Shown: positions 1-6,984, numbered from the stretch's first letter. The stretch: 10,149 nucleotides of DNA from Cyclobacteriaceae bacterium (GCA_009885605.1 VFKK01000148.1:1-10149); one strand, 5' to 3'. Notes: a model not told the origin generated them from the letters alone. Numbers and translations are program-made.

Positions 1-1759
1 GGGTCAAGTTTTGTAACTCTTGAATTGCCTTCCCAATCCATTTTTGAATCGAGTTTAGCTTTTTAATTTCTTTTGGTTGGAAAGCCGGAGAAATGCCCAA
101 AACCTGATTTGAAAGCTGATTGAATGCGTTTTGAAGCGCGGTAATTTTGGGAGAAATGGTTTTTGATTCCAAGATTGACCGGAAGTTATCCAACAGGTTT
201 TTAAATTCAAACTCGTCTGAAATCGAATTTTTGAACGCTTCAATTTCCTTCAGGCTTTGGAGGATTCTGGTAAAATTTGTCGGCTCAATCCGGGCAAAAG
301 AGGTCCGCATTTCCCAAAAGCTATTTCCGAATTTTTCCTGATAGGATTGGTAAATCCTGTACTCCTTCTCAAATTCCAACACTTGATTGTAATCAAATTT
401 CAGAAGTTCGGAAGAAGCATCTAAACTCGGTTTTCCCAAATCAGCTTTCAGATACATTGCTTTCATAGGAATTCCGGCAGGTTTTTCATGGTAGAGTTCC
501 TGTCGGAAAACCTCAAAATTCTCCGAAAGCCTAGAAATCGTTTTGGAAAGCTGAGAAATTTCACGCTCCAGCTGGATCGAATCTATTCCGCGATTTTGCT
601 CCTGATATTGCTCAATGGATTCAATTTGCTTGCGGATCTTTTCAAAAAGTAATTTATGATCTGCCCGAAAATCATGTACCAAACCCAGAAAATCCCCGAA
701 TCCGGCTTTTTCCATTCGCTCAAAAACCACATCCAAAGCGGCTCGCTTTTGAGATACAACCAACACTTTTTTTCCTCGGGCAACATAATCTGAAACCAGG
801 TTTGCAATCAACTGAGACTTTCCTGTTCCCGGAGGTCCTTCTACCACGAGACTTTTTCCCTGACGAACCTGAACAAGGACATTTTCTTGGGAGGCATCGA
901 GAGGGAAAACCGGAAAAAGCTGATCTTCTCTCGGAATTGGCTGTTTTTCACCAAAAGCGAAATACTGGTGGAATAACTTCTCCAGCGATAAATCACCCAT
1001 TTTCTCCATCAATTCCTCATATTCCCGGAACAGGAAACTCCCCTTTTGAGAGAATTGGCCAATCAAAGCATATGTTTTCAGGCTGATTTTCCCATCCTGA
1101 AAACGGTTAGAATCCAAACTGATTTGGGAATTCGGAAAGGGAGAAATCTGATCTTCAAAGAGAGTTGAACTCAGTTGAATTGAGAAATTCTCTTGTAAGA
1201 TTTGGGTAAGTTGTGTTCGTAATTCAGTGGGATCCTCAGACAGATTTTGCAAACCTTCATCCAGTTTTCCGAGGTTCAGTTCATTTCCATAAGCATACCG
1301 GTAAGCGAGCAAAAAAGCAGGATTCCAAATCCATGAATCTGTCGAGTTCAGAATCCAATCTCCCTTTTCTTTTCCAAGACTGATCGGCAACATTAAAAGC
1401 GGAGCTCTTAAAACTTGCCCGTTTATCAGCTTTCCCTCCACAAATGGCCAAGCTAGAAAAAGAGATTGATCGCCCGTTTCCTCCTGTGTCAATTGATCAC
1501 GGAAGGCAATTCGGGATAGATTTTTGGAAAGCGTGTTGACATCTTCTCTTCTGGGATCCGATTCAGGAATCAGGTGAATTCGCTTTTTACCCTGGATAAA
1601 CTTTCGCAGAATCTCGAAAGCCGATTCACCATTTAAAAAATCGAATTCTTTCAAATCGATCATACCCTGACTTTCAGTTCGGGGCAAATACAAAGACCGG
1701 TTTTTGGTAGATAGATCGGTTAGCCGATTGAGATAAGTCTGAAAAATAGATTCAGGCAT
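1..1759 (-). CDS. DUF4011-type superfamily 1 DNA/RNA helicase, N-terminal part (runs off the left edge)
   Basis: An open frame with no stop reads from ATG at 1759 to the window edge, giving 586 N-terminal residues. Residues about 10-27 (LNRLTDLSTKNRSLYLPR) match the start of DUF4011 helicases (compare LLDLSRRNRLL). Walker A, GPPGTGKS, is at residues 308-315. It is followed by VLVVSQKRAALDVV (about 332-345) and KAGFGDFLGLVHD, the family's usual motif Ia region. Residues about 370-586 are rich in Gln, Glu, Leu and Lys and probably helical or coiled-coil, like the long insert these proteins carry before Walker B; Walker B is not reached. The family is predicted to couple ATP hydrolysis to nucleic-acid unwinding. 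Some members end in a Vsr/PD-(D/E)XK nuclease and act in phage defence (Hhe type), but that end lies outside the window. The ATG abuts the stop of the upstream SDR gene (TAAATG), so translation is probably coupled. The exact role is unknown. Confidence 0.88.
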   Translation of the reverse strand, partial: MPESIFQTYLNRLTDLSTKNRSLYLPRTESQGMIDLKEFDFLNGESAFEILRKFIQGKKRIHLIPESDPRREDVNTLSKNLSRIAFRDQLTQEETGDQSLFLAWPFVEGKLINGQVLRAPLLMLPISLGKEKGDWILNSTDSWIWNPAFLLAYRYAYGNELNLGKLDEGLQNLSEDPTELRTQLTQILQENFSIQLSSTLFEDQISPFPNSQISLDSNRFQDGKISLKTYALIGQFSQKGSFLFREYEELMEKMGDLSLEKLFHQYFAFGEKQPIPREDQLFPVFPLDASQENVLVQVRQGKSLVVEGPPGTGKSQLIANLVSDYVARGKKVLVVSQKRAALDVVFERMEKAGFGDFLGLVHDFRADHKLLFEKIRKQIESIEQYQEQNRGIDSIQLEREISQLSKTISRLSENFEVFRQELYHEKPAGIPMKAMYLKADLGKPSLDASSELLKFDYNQVLEFEKEYRIYQSYQEKFGNSFWEMRTSFARIEPTNFTRILQSLKEIEAFKNSISDEFEFKNLLDNFRSILESKTISPKITALQNAFNQLSNQVLGISPAFQPKEIKKLNSIQKWIGKAIQELQNLT

Positions 1760-2572
1760 TTACTTGAAAGGTGAGTCCTTTTCTTTTGCCATTTGACGGT
1801 AAACAACTCCATCCATGAAAGATGGTAACCACTTATTTAGAAAGACTAAAAGTTTGCCCTGGAGAGTTAAAACCAAATCCCTTTTTCTTTTAAGAGTTGC
1901 CGCAAGGATAGATTCAGCCACTTTATTTGGACTCATCATTTGATTTTCATCTCTGGGGGATTCACCCTGAACAGTTCCATCTGCTTTCAAAGCATTATTT
2001 CGGATGTTTGAACTGGTAAATCCGGGACAGGCAACCAGCACATGGACACCTTTTTTCATAACTTCAGTCCGAAGCGATTCAAAAAAGCCATTCATTGCAT
2101 ATTTACTTGCCGTGTAAGCGGTTCTGGCAGGAGTTCCCCTATAACCATTGACAGAGGAAATTCCAATGATCGAACCTTTGCTTTCCAAAATAGCGGGAAG
2201 GCAATATTTTGTAGCATAGACGGTTCCCCAAAAGTTTGTATTCATTACTTTTTTGAATACTTGTAAATCAATATCCTGAAAAAGTGCTCGCATGGAGATT
2301 CCTGCATTGTTGATCAGAATATCAATTTGGCCAAACTCTCGGATGACATCTTCTGCCATTCTCTTGTTGTCAGCTTCCGAACCGGCATCTGCAAGTACAG
2401 GAAAAACCTCTATTCCGGCATCCTGAAGCTTTTTTGCAGCTAATTCAAGCTTCTCCGGACTTCGCCCTGTTATGACAACTTTGGCCCCCTCGTTTCCAAA
2501 AACTAAGGCGCAAGCTTCTCCAATGCCTGAGGTGGCACCGGTGATAATGACGACTTTATTTTTTAATCTCAT
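1760..2572 (-). CDS. SDR family NAD(P)-dependent oxidoreductase
   Basis: A classical short-chain dehydrogenase of 270 residues, the usual size. The Rossmann glycine motif TGATSGIG is at residues 11-18 and NNAG at 88-91. The catalytic set appears complete: Asn113 (NTN), Ser140 (ISS), Tyr153 and Lys157 (YTASK). Arg37 just after the second beta strand (VVITGRS) suggests NADP(H) rather than NAD(H). The C-terminal part (about 233-260) is hydrophobic and resembles DHRS7-like SDRs, so loose membrane association is possible. The substrate cannot be read from the sequence. The start is ATG 2572, with an exact TAnnTTTG element 16 bases upstream. It is the first gene of a two-gene unit with the DUF4011 helicase, whose ATG touches this stop codon. 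The gene reads divergently from rlmD across 228 bases. Family certain, substrate unknown. Confidence 0.95.
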   Translation of the reverse strand: MRLKNKVVIITGATSGIGEACALVFGNEGAKVVITGRSPEKLELAAKKLQDAGIEVFPVLADAGSEADNKRMAEDVIREFGQIDILINNAGISMRALFQDIDLQVFKKVMNTNFWGTVYATKYCLPAILESKGSIIGISSVNGYRGTPARTAYTASKYAMNGFFESLRTEVMKKGVHVLVACPGFTSSNIRNNALKADGTVQGESPRDENQMMSPNKVAESILAATLKRKRDLVLTLQGKLLVFLNKWLPSFMDGVVYRQMAKEKDSPFK

Positions 2573-2588
2573 GAGCAGATTTCGATTC

Positions 2589-2596
2589 CAAAGATA
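2589..2596 (-). promoter_or_regulatory. Bacteroidota -7 promoter element for the SDR-helicase unit
   Basis: On the minus strand the sequence is TATCTTTG, an exact match to the TAnnTTTG -7 element used by the Bacteroidota primary sigma factor. It ends 16 bases before the SDR start codon, implying a leader of about 10 bases. No clear TTG -33 element is seen at the expected distance, so the call rests on the -7 box and its position. Confidence 0.5.
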
Positions 2597-2787
2597 GGAA
2601 ATTGACAGTTTTTATTCTTTACCCGGGACTAAAGTAGTAAAGGTTTAAAGGAGATTATAAATATGAGGGGCATGATTTTAAAACAGAATTTAATTTCGGA
2701 AGAAAATTTACCCAAGTAGAAAGTCAATTGGAATGAGTGAAAGGATTTAGAGATAACAAGACCAAAGGCTAAGTGCCCTTTTTTTCC

Positions 2788-2795
2788 TAATTTTG
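2788..2795 (+). promoter_or_regulatory. Bacteroidota -7 promoter element at the rlmD start
   Basis: TAATTTTG is an exact TAnnTTTG match. It ends only five bases before ATG 2801, which would place the transcript start at or next to that codon. Either the message is almost leaderless, or translation starts at the in-frame ATG 2813, or another promoter is used. No obvious -33 TTG is present. Confidence 0.42.
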
Positions 2796-2800
2796 CAGCC

Positions 2801-4207
2801 ATGTCGCGAAAAATGAAAAATAAAGTCATCGAAAACCTCCTGATTGAGCGGATTGCTGCCGAAGGTAAATGCGTTGGGCATCACGAGGGGAAGGTGGTAT
2901 TTGTAGCAAATGTTGCTCCCGGGGATGTCGTAGACGTACGGGTAACAAGAGGAAAAAGCTCTTTTGTGGAAGGCGAAACAATCAAGTTTCACGAGTTTTC
3001 CAAAGATCGAATTGAGCCTTTCTGCAGCCATTTCGGTACTTGCGGTGGTTGTAAATGGCAACACATTAACTACGATCTGCAAAAAGACTACAAGCGACAG
3101 CAGGTAGTGGATCAATTTGAGCGGATTGCAAAAGTGCCGATTCCGGAAGTAATGCCAACTCTTGGATCGGAAAAAACTCAATACTATCGCAACAAGATGG
3201 ATTACACTTTCAGCAATAAGCGATGGCTGACGCTGGAAGAAATCAAATCAGGGGCTGAATTTGAGCGAAATGCATTGGGCTTTCACATCCCTAAGATGTT
3301 TGACAAGATCATCGATATCGATCAATGCTATCTGCAGGGTGGAATTTCGAATGATGTAAGAAATGATCTGAGAGCGTTTGCCCGGGAAAATAACCTGAGT
3401 TTTTACGATATCCGAAATCAGTCTGGCCTGCTGCGCAATCTGATCATACGAACCACAAGCACCGGACAGACTATGGTGATTGTCCAATTCGGAGAAAATG
3501 ACCCGAATTCAATTGATCTTGTGATGGAGTTTTTGAATGGAAAATTCACTGAAATCACATCCCTTCTTTACGTAATCAACACCAAAGGAAACGAGACCTT
3601 CAACGATTTGGAACTTGTTACTTTCTCAGGATTACCCTACATCGAAGAGGAAATGGAAGGTCTCAAGTTCCGAATCGGACCTAAATCCTTTTACCAAACC
3701 AACTCGGAACAGGCTTATGAACTGTATAAAGTCACCCGTGATTTTGCTGGTCTGACAGGTGACGAGGTGGTCTATGATCTTTACACGGGAACCGGAACGA
3801 TCGCCAATTTTGTTGCCAAGCAAGCCAAGCAAGTAATTGGAATCGAGTATGTGGAAGCTGCAATTGAGGATGCAAAACTCAATTCACAAATCAACGGTTT
3901 GGACAATACGCTCTTCTATGCCGGCGATATGAAGGACATGTTGAATGAAGAATTCATCGCAAATCACGCCGCTCCTGATGTGATCATCACCGATCCGCCA
4001 CGAGCAGGAATGCATGAAGACGTAGTGAAAATGCTTATCAGATTAGCTGCTCCGAAAATCGTGTATGTGTCCTGCAATCCGGCAACTCAGGCTCGTGACG
4101 TGGCTATTTTGTCTGAGAAATATTCGGTTGAAAAACTACAGCCGGTAGATATGTTTCCACAAACCTATCACGTAGAAAACATCGTACTCTTAACACTCAA
4201 ATCATGA
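2801..4207 (+). CDS. rlmD: 23S rRNA (uracil-5-)-methyltransferase RlmD/RumA family
   Basis: A 468-residue S-adenosylmethionine-dependent enzyme that methylates C5 of a uridine in 23S rRNA (U1939 in E. coli). An N-terminal TRAM-like RNA-binding domain covers about residues 7-65 (IAAEGKCVGHHEGKVVFV). The [4Fe-4S] ligands are Cys75, Cys81, Cys84 (CSHFGTCGGC) and probably Cys176. FYQTN (297-301) and DLYTGTGTI (326-334) belong to the SAM site, DPPRAG is at 398-403, and the catalytic nucleophile is Cys425 in VYVSCNPAT. All key residues are present. ATG 2801 is taken as the start; ATG 2813 (residue 5) is an alternative because a -7 box sits right before 2801. The stop overlaps the next gene as ATGA. 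The family also contains RlmC, RlmCD and TrmA-like enzymes, so the exact uridine is inferred. Confidence 0.96.
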   Translation: MSRKMKNKVIENLLIERIAAEGKCVGHHEGKVVFVANVAPGDVVDVRVTRGKSSFVEGETIKFHEFSKDRIEPFCSHFGTCGGCKWQHINYDLQKDYKRQQVVDQFERIAKVPIPEVMPTLGSEKTQYYRNKMDYTFSNKRWLTLEEIKSGAEFERNALGFHIPKMFDKIIDIDQCYLQGGISNDVRNDLRAFARENNLSFYDIRNQSGLLRNLIIRTTSTGQTMVIVQFGENDPNSIDLVMEFLNGKFTEITSLLYVINTKGNETFNDLELVTFSGLPYIEEEMEGLKFRIGPKSFYQTNSEQAYELYKVTRDFAGLTGDEVVYDLYTGTGTIANFVAKQAKQVIGIEYVEAAIEDAKLNSQINGLDNTLFYAGDMKDMLNEEFIANHAAPDVIITDPPRAGMHEDVVKMLIRLAAPKIVYVSCNPATQARDVAILSEKYSVEKLQPVDMFPQTYHVENIVLLTLKS

Positions 4208-4581
4208 TATCCGATTTCAATGATCCTGAACTAAGCGGGAAATATCTCGGCACCATTACTAGTGATTTTGTGAAAATCTCCGATGTGCTGAAGGATGCTT
4301 CCTACCAGATTCGCTCGCGCAAATTCTCAGATTATCCGATTTTTCCGATCTCCAAAGAGATGCAACCCATCGGTAAAATCTTCATCGGAAAAGCTGAAAA
4401 AGAACTGGACTGGAACTACTTCGTCACCTATCTGGATGAGTTTGTACAGCGAACTCTCATCGGGGAAGAAGCAGTAGAAGACTTCAAAAATGCCTACAAA
4501 GACCCTGATGAATTTTGCTGTTTATTCGTGATGGACGGAGCCTTTACCCGATTTGTATTCATCCCTTATCCGAACGATTAA
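4204..4581 (+). CDS. Conserved hypothetical protein coupled to rlmD
   Basis: A 125-residue protein whose ATG overlaps the rlmD stop (ATGA), so it is probably made by translational coupling and co-transcribed with rlmD. I recognise no named domain. It has no signal peptide and no membrane segment, and looks like a soluble mixed alpha/beta cytoplasmic protein. Features seen are a basic SYQIRSRKFSDYP stretch (about residues 33-45), a central DWNYFVTYLDEFVQ segment (69-82) likely helical, a CysCys pair in DEFCCLF, and a hydrophobic-aromatic C-terminus FTRFVFIPYPND. The context suggests a link to ribosome or rRNA maturation, but that is inference from position only. It is followed by a strong terminator. 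The coding call is well supported by the overlap and clean frame; the function is unknown. Confidence 0.85.
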   Translation: MISDFNDPELSGKYLGTITSDFVKISDVLKDASYQIRSRKFSDYPIFPISKEMQPIGKIFIGKAEKELDWNYFVTYLDEFVQRTLIGEEAVEDFKNAYKDPDEFCCLFVMDGAFTRFVFIPYPND

Positions 4582-4598
4582 GAAGATTTTAACGCATA

Positions 4599-4635
4599 AA
4601 AAAAGCTTTACCCATCATTCAGGTAAAGCTTTTTT
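4599..4635. terminator. Bidirectional intrinsic terminator between the rlmD unit and thiL
   Basis: GCTTTACC (4605-4612) pairs perfectly with GGTAAAGC (4622-4629) around a nine-base loop. A-tract 4599-4604 and T-tract 4630-4635 extend the stem and give a U-run on either strand. It lies 17 bases after the plus-strand stop and beyond the end of thiL on the other strand, so it can stop both converging transcripts. Confidence 0.88.
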
Positions 4636-4716
4636 GTTTTTTGATAATCAGAGGAATATCATCTTTTTGGCGAACTCATTATTGACATGGAAAACCTGTC
4701 TTTTTCAAGGTGAAAA

Positions 4717-5745
4717 TCAAAAATGCTTCCAGCCCTGTGCTTTCAATTGCACGGCTGTTCCGCTTTTGGTTACCAGATATTTGCCTTCTTCAGGCTTCGT
4801 GATATGTCCGATAAAATGGATGTCTGGATGCTTTTCCAACTTCGTAAAATCCTTCTGATCAATCGTGAAGAGCAACTCATAATCCTCTCCGCCATTCAAC
4901 ACACAAGTGATCGGATCCAGGTTCAATTCGACTGCCGTATCAAAAGTCTGCTTGTCGATCGGAAGCTTATCTTCATAGATCGTCGCTCCCACTTTTGAAG
5001 CTTTGCAAATGTGAAAAATCTCGGAAGCAAGTCCGTCCGAAACGTCGATCATACTTGTCGGAACCACTTCCATTTCCCGCAATTCATGGATGATATCCAT
5101 CCGCGCATCGGGCCTGAGTTGGCGACCAGTTACCACGGTATATTTTTCCAAATCGGGTCTCATATCCGGGTTTGCAAGATAGACTTGCTTCTCTCTTTCG
5201 AGAACTTGAAGTCCGATCAAAGCTGATCCCAAGTCACCTGTCACGCAAAGAATATCATTCACTTTGGCACCAGATCTATAACTGATTTGCTCCTTTTTAG
5301 CTTCGCCAATGGCGGTCACCGAAATCATCAAACCACTTCTGGAAGCAGTCGTATCTCCTCCGATTAAGTCAACACCGTAATTTTCACAGGCAGCATTGAT
5401 CCCTTCGTAAAGCGCATCAACCGCCTCCACGGAGAATCGATTCGAAACTGCGATGCTAACCGTGATTTGCTTTGGAATTGCATTCATTGCTGCAATGTCT
5501 GAGACGTTGACAGCAACTGCCTTGAAACCCACATGAGTCAAAGGAGCATAGGAAAGATCAAAATGCACGCCTTCCAACAAGAGATCAGTCGTCACTACTT
5601 TTACATGGTCTCCGGCATCAATCACTGCCGCATCATCTCCGATGCCTTTGATGGTTGAGCTGTTTTTAATAATTACTTTTTCATTCAGGTGATCAATCAG
5701 GCCAAATTCACCCAAATCACTTATTTCTGTTCTTTTCTCTGACAT
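4717..5745 (-). CDS. thiL: Thiamine-monophosphate kinase
   Basis: ThiL phosphorylates thiamine monophosphate with ATP to give thiamine pyrophosphate, the last step of cofactor synthesis in the cytoplasm. The 342 residues match the usual size of the AIR-synthase-like (PurM/ThiL) fold. Visible motifs are GIGDDAAV (34-41), TTDLLLEGVHF (52-62), DIAAMNA (83-89) and GGDTT (129-133), which build the ATP/Mg site. IDVSDGLA (233-240) and NGGEDYELL (284-292) follow, with a C-terminal GW near residue 339 typical of the family. The aspartates in these motifs are intact. The start ATG 5745 gives a normal N-terminus (ISDLGEFGLIDHL). No thiamine-synthesis gene is adjacent, so it stands alone. It follows methylmalonyl-CoA epimerase on the same strand after a repeat-filled 178-base spacer, and no clear -7 box was found before it. 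Confidence 0.97.
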   Translation of the reverse strand: MSEKRTEISDLGEFGLIDHLNEKVIIKNSSTIKGIGDDAAVIDAGDHVKVVTTDLLLEGVHFDLSYAPLTHVGFKAVAVNVSDIAAMNAIPKQITVSIAVSNRFSVEAVDALYEGINAACENYGVDLIGGDTTASRSGLMISVTAIGEAKKEQISYRSGAKVNDILCVTGDLGSALIGLQVLEREKQVYLANPDMRPDLEKYTVVTGRQLRPDARMDIIHELREMEVVPTSMIDVSDGLASEIFHICKASKVGATIYEDKLPIDKQTFDTAVELNLDPITCVLNGGEDYELLFTIDQKDFTKLEKHPDIHFIGHITKPEEGKYLVTKSGTAVQLKAQGWKHF

Positions 5746-5849
5746 GATTATGATTTATGATTTAATAGTTATCGGTTTACTAGCGAATGTATAGTTTGGG
5801 AATCAGGCCGAAAATTCAGGTTTCCACTTTTCATTTTCAGGCCCGTCTT

Positions 5850-5930
5850 ATCCAATTTTTCAATCTTCCAATTTTAAAATGTTCCAATTCTAATACCTTT
5901 CAACCTTACTACTTTCCAACCTTTCAACCC
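5850..5930. repeat. Degenerate short tandem/interspersed repeat (minus-strand unit about RTTGRAAR)
   Basis: Seven related units lie within about 80 bases: TCCAAT 5851, TTCAAT 5859, TTCCAAT 5866 and 5882, TTTCAACC 5898, TTTCCAACC 5913 and TTTCAACC 5922. Read on the minus strand they are variants of GTTGAAAG or ATTGGAAG. The spacing is irregular, so this is not a CRISPR array. The unit at 5922 contains the TGA stop codon of the epimerase gene. I have the impression that similar simple repeats occur between genes in other Cytophagales genomes, but that was not checked here. Confidence 0.5.
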
Positions 5931-6325
5931 CTCTCCTGACATAATTCCACCAAAACACCATTGGTGCTTCGGGGATGCAAAAATACGACTAATTTATTGT
6001 CGGCACCGAGTTTGGGAGTTTCATTGAGGATTTCAAAGCCCTCAGCTTTCAATCGCTCCACCTCTGCCAGGATATCCTTCACGTCAAACGCGATGTGATG
6101 AACACCTTCTGACTTTCGGTCAATAAATTTTGCAATGGGACTGTCGGGGCTTGTTGCTTGAAGCAATTCCACTTTGGTATCTCCAATCTGGTAGAAAGAG
6201 GTCTCTACTCCTTCTCCTTCAACCAGTTCGGTTTTAAAATGAGATTTACCTAAGAGTCTGGCAAACAATTCATTCGATTTTTCCAGATCCGCAACAGCAA
6301 TCCCGATATGTTCAATTTTCCTCAT
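5924..6325 (-). CDS. mce: Methylmalonyl-CoA epimerase
   Basis: A 133-residue glyoxalase/VOC-fold protein that interconverts the (R) and (S) forms of methylmalonyl-CoA, linking propionyl-CoA carboxylation with the B12-dependent mutase. Two beta-alpha-beta-beta-beta modules are visible: residues 1-57 (KIEHIGIAVADLEKS to VELLQ) and 74-130 (GVHHIAFDV to VLVELCQ). Likely metal ligands are His6, Glu53 or a neighbour, one of His76/His77, and Glu127. Length and motifs fit the family throughout. The start ATG 6325 gives the canonical MRKIEHIGIAV beginning. The last codons and the TGA stop fall in a short-repeat stretch, so the terminal Arg-Gly may be repeat-derived. The mutase genes are not in this window. 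The gene reads divergently from the Fe-S carrier gene, with 112 bases between them. Confidence 0.95.
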   Translation of the reverse strand: MRKIEHIGIAVADLEKSNELFARLLGKSHFKTELVEGEGVETSFYQIGDTKVELLQATSPDSPIAKFIDRKSEGVHHIAFDVKDILAEVERLKAEGFEILNETPKLGADNKLVVFLHPRSTNGVLVELCQERG

Positions 6326-6349
6326 GATTTAATGATTTTGCTCAGGTTA

Positions 6350-6357
6350 TAATTTTG
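6350..6357 (+). promoter_or_regulatory. Bacteroidota -7 promoter element upstream of the Fe-S carrier gene
   Basis: TAATTTTG is an exact TAnnTTTG match. It would start a transcript near 6362-6365, leaving an unusually long leader of about 75 bases before ATG 6438. That leader contains an 11-codon reading frame (6365-6397) and a small hairpin, AGCTT 6388-6392 with AAGCT 6398-6402. Confidence 0.45.
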
Positions 6358-6437
6358 TATCTTTATGGCTGAATCATTTTTCGGGTCAGCTTGTTAAAAG
6401 CTCATCTGCACACACTCCAATATAAAGGTATAAAGAT

Positions 6438-6764
6438 ATGATAATCGTTTCCGACAAGGCCAAAGAGAGAATTCTTGAGCTAAAGAAAGAAGAAGGTCGT
6501 ACTGAAAATGAAAATATTCGTGTTTCCGTCAAAGGTGGTGGCTGTTCAGGATTGATGTATGACCTGGGATTTGACGCAATATTGTCCGATACAGACCATG
6601 TGTTTGAAGATAAAGGAGTAAAAATCCTGGTAGATCGCAAAAGCTTGCTATATCTGGCCGGAACAGTTCTTGAATTTTCAGATGGATTAAACGGCAAAGG
6701 CTTTCAATTTGTAAATCCGAATGCAAGCAGAACCTGCGGTTGCGGGGAAAGCTTCTCAGTATAA
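6438..6764 (+). CDS. A-type iron-sulfur carrier protein (IscA/SufA/HesB family)
   Basis: A 108-residue HesB/IscA-like protein that carries Fe-S clusters or iron from the assembly scaffold to target proteins in the cytoplasm. The three invariant cysteines are all present: Cys36 in GGGCSGLMY and Cys100/Cys102 in the C-terminal TCGCGESF. Length and motif order are typical, and the C-terminus ends six residues after the CGC motif, as expected. It is not beside other suf or isc genes here. It appears to be a single-gene unit with its own -7 element about 80 bases upstream and a strong terminator 20 bases after the stop. The start ATG 6438 is chosen for the family-typical beginning (MIIVSDKAKERI). 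Whether it is SufA, IscA or ErpA by function cannot be decided from sequence alone. Confidence 0.95.
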   Translation: MIIVSDKAKERILELKKEEGRTENENIRVSVKGGGCSGLMYDLGFDAILSDTDHVFEDKGVKILVDRKSLLYLAGTVLEFSDGLNGKGFQFVNPNASRTCGCGESFSV

Positions 6765-6784
6765 GTACCATTTAACGAACTCTT

Positions 6785-6816
6785 AAAAGGCAACCTCAAC
6801 AGGTTGCCTTTTTTTT
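6785..6816 (+). terminator. Intrinsic terminator after the Fe-S carrier gene
   Basis: GGCAACCT (6789-6796) pairs with AGGTTGCC (6801-6808) around the tetraloop CAAC. Flanking AAAA/TTTT extends the stem, and the T-run continues to 6816. It lies 20 bases after the stop codon. Confidence 0.92.
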
Positions 6817-6976
6817 GTGGCTGACAAAAGTTAAAAGACTCATTTTTTGGCTTTCAAATCTGATAATTGATTCCCCTTATTTATTTCTGGAGAAAAATCA
6901 GCTAGGGCTGTGGTGCTTCAGAAGGGTGGCTTTGGTTTTTCTACAAAAGCGGTTATCCAAAATTCGCCTCAATCCT

Positions 6977-6984
6977 TACCTTTG
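6977..6984 (+). promoter_or_regulatory. Bacteroidota -7 promoter element for gcvT-comB
   Basis: TACCTTTG is an exact TAnnTTTG match ending 23 bases before the gcvT start codon, the best-placed of the plus-strand copies. A TTG at the -33 position is not evident. It would drive the gcvT-comB unit. Confidence 0.55.

Noticed and set aside
802..1086. 94-residue plus-strand frame within the helicase region
   Set aside because: It lies opposite the Walker A region of the helicase, whose minus-strand frame is continuous and motif-bearing.
1..2572. Calling the SDR-helicase pair a defence island
   Set aside because: No nuclease, methylase, toxin or mobile-element gene is visible, neighbours are housekeeping genes, and the helicase C-terminus is not in the window.
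2747..3181. 144-residue minus-strand frame opposite the start of rlmD
   Set aside because: It is antisense to the TRAM and Fe-S cysteine region of rlmD, has a Cys/Phe-rich unfamiliar composition, and no family resemblance.
4684..4705. Hairpin GACATGG-AAAA-CCTGTC followed by TTTTT as a second terminator
   Set aside because: The stem has a bulge and only six pairs, and a much stronger terminator lies upstream at 4599-4635.
5850..5930. CRISPR array
   Set aside because: Units are only 6-9 bases, degenerate and irregularly spaced, with no spacer structure and no cas genes.
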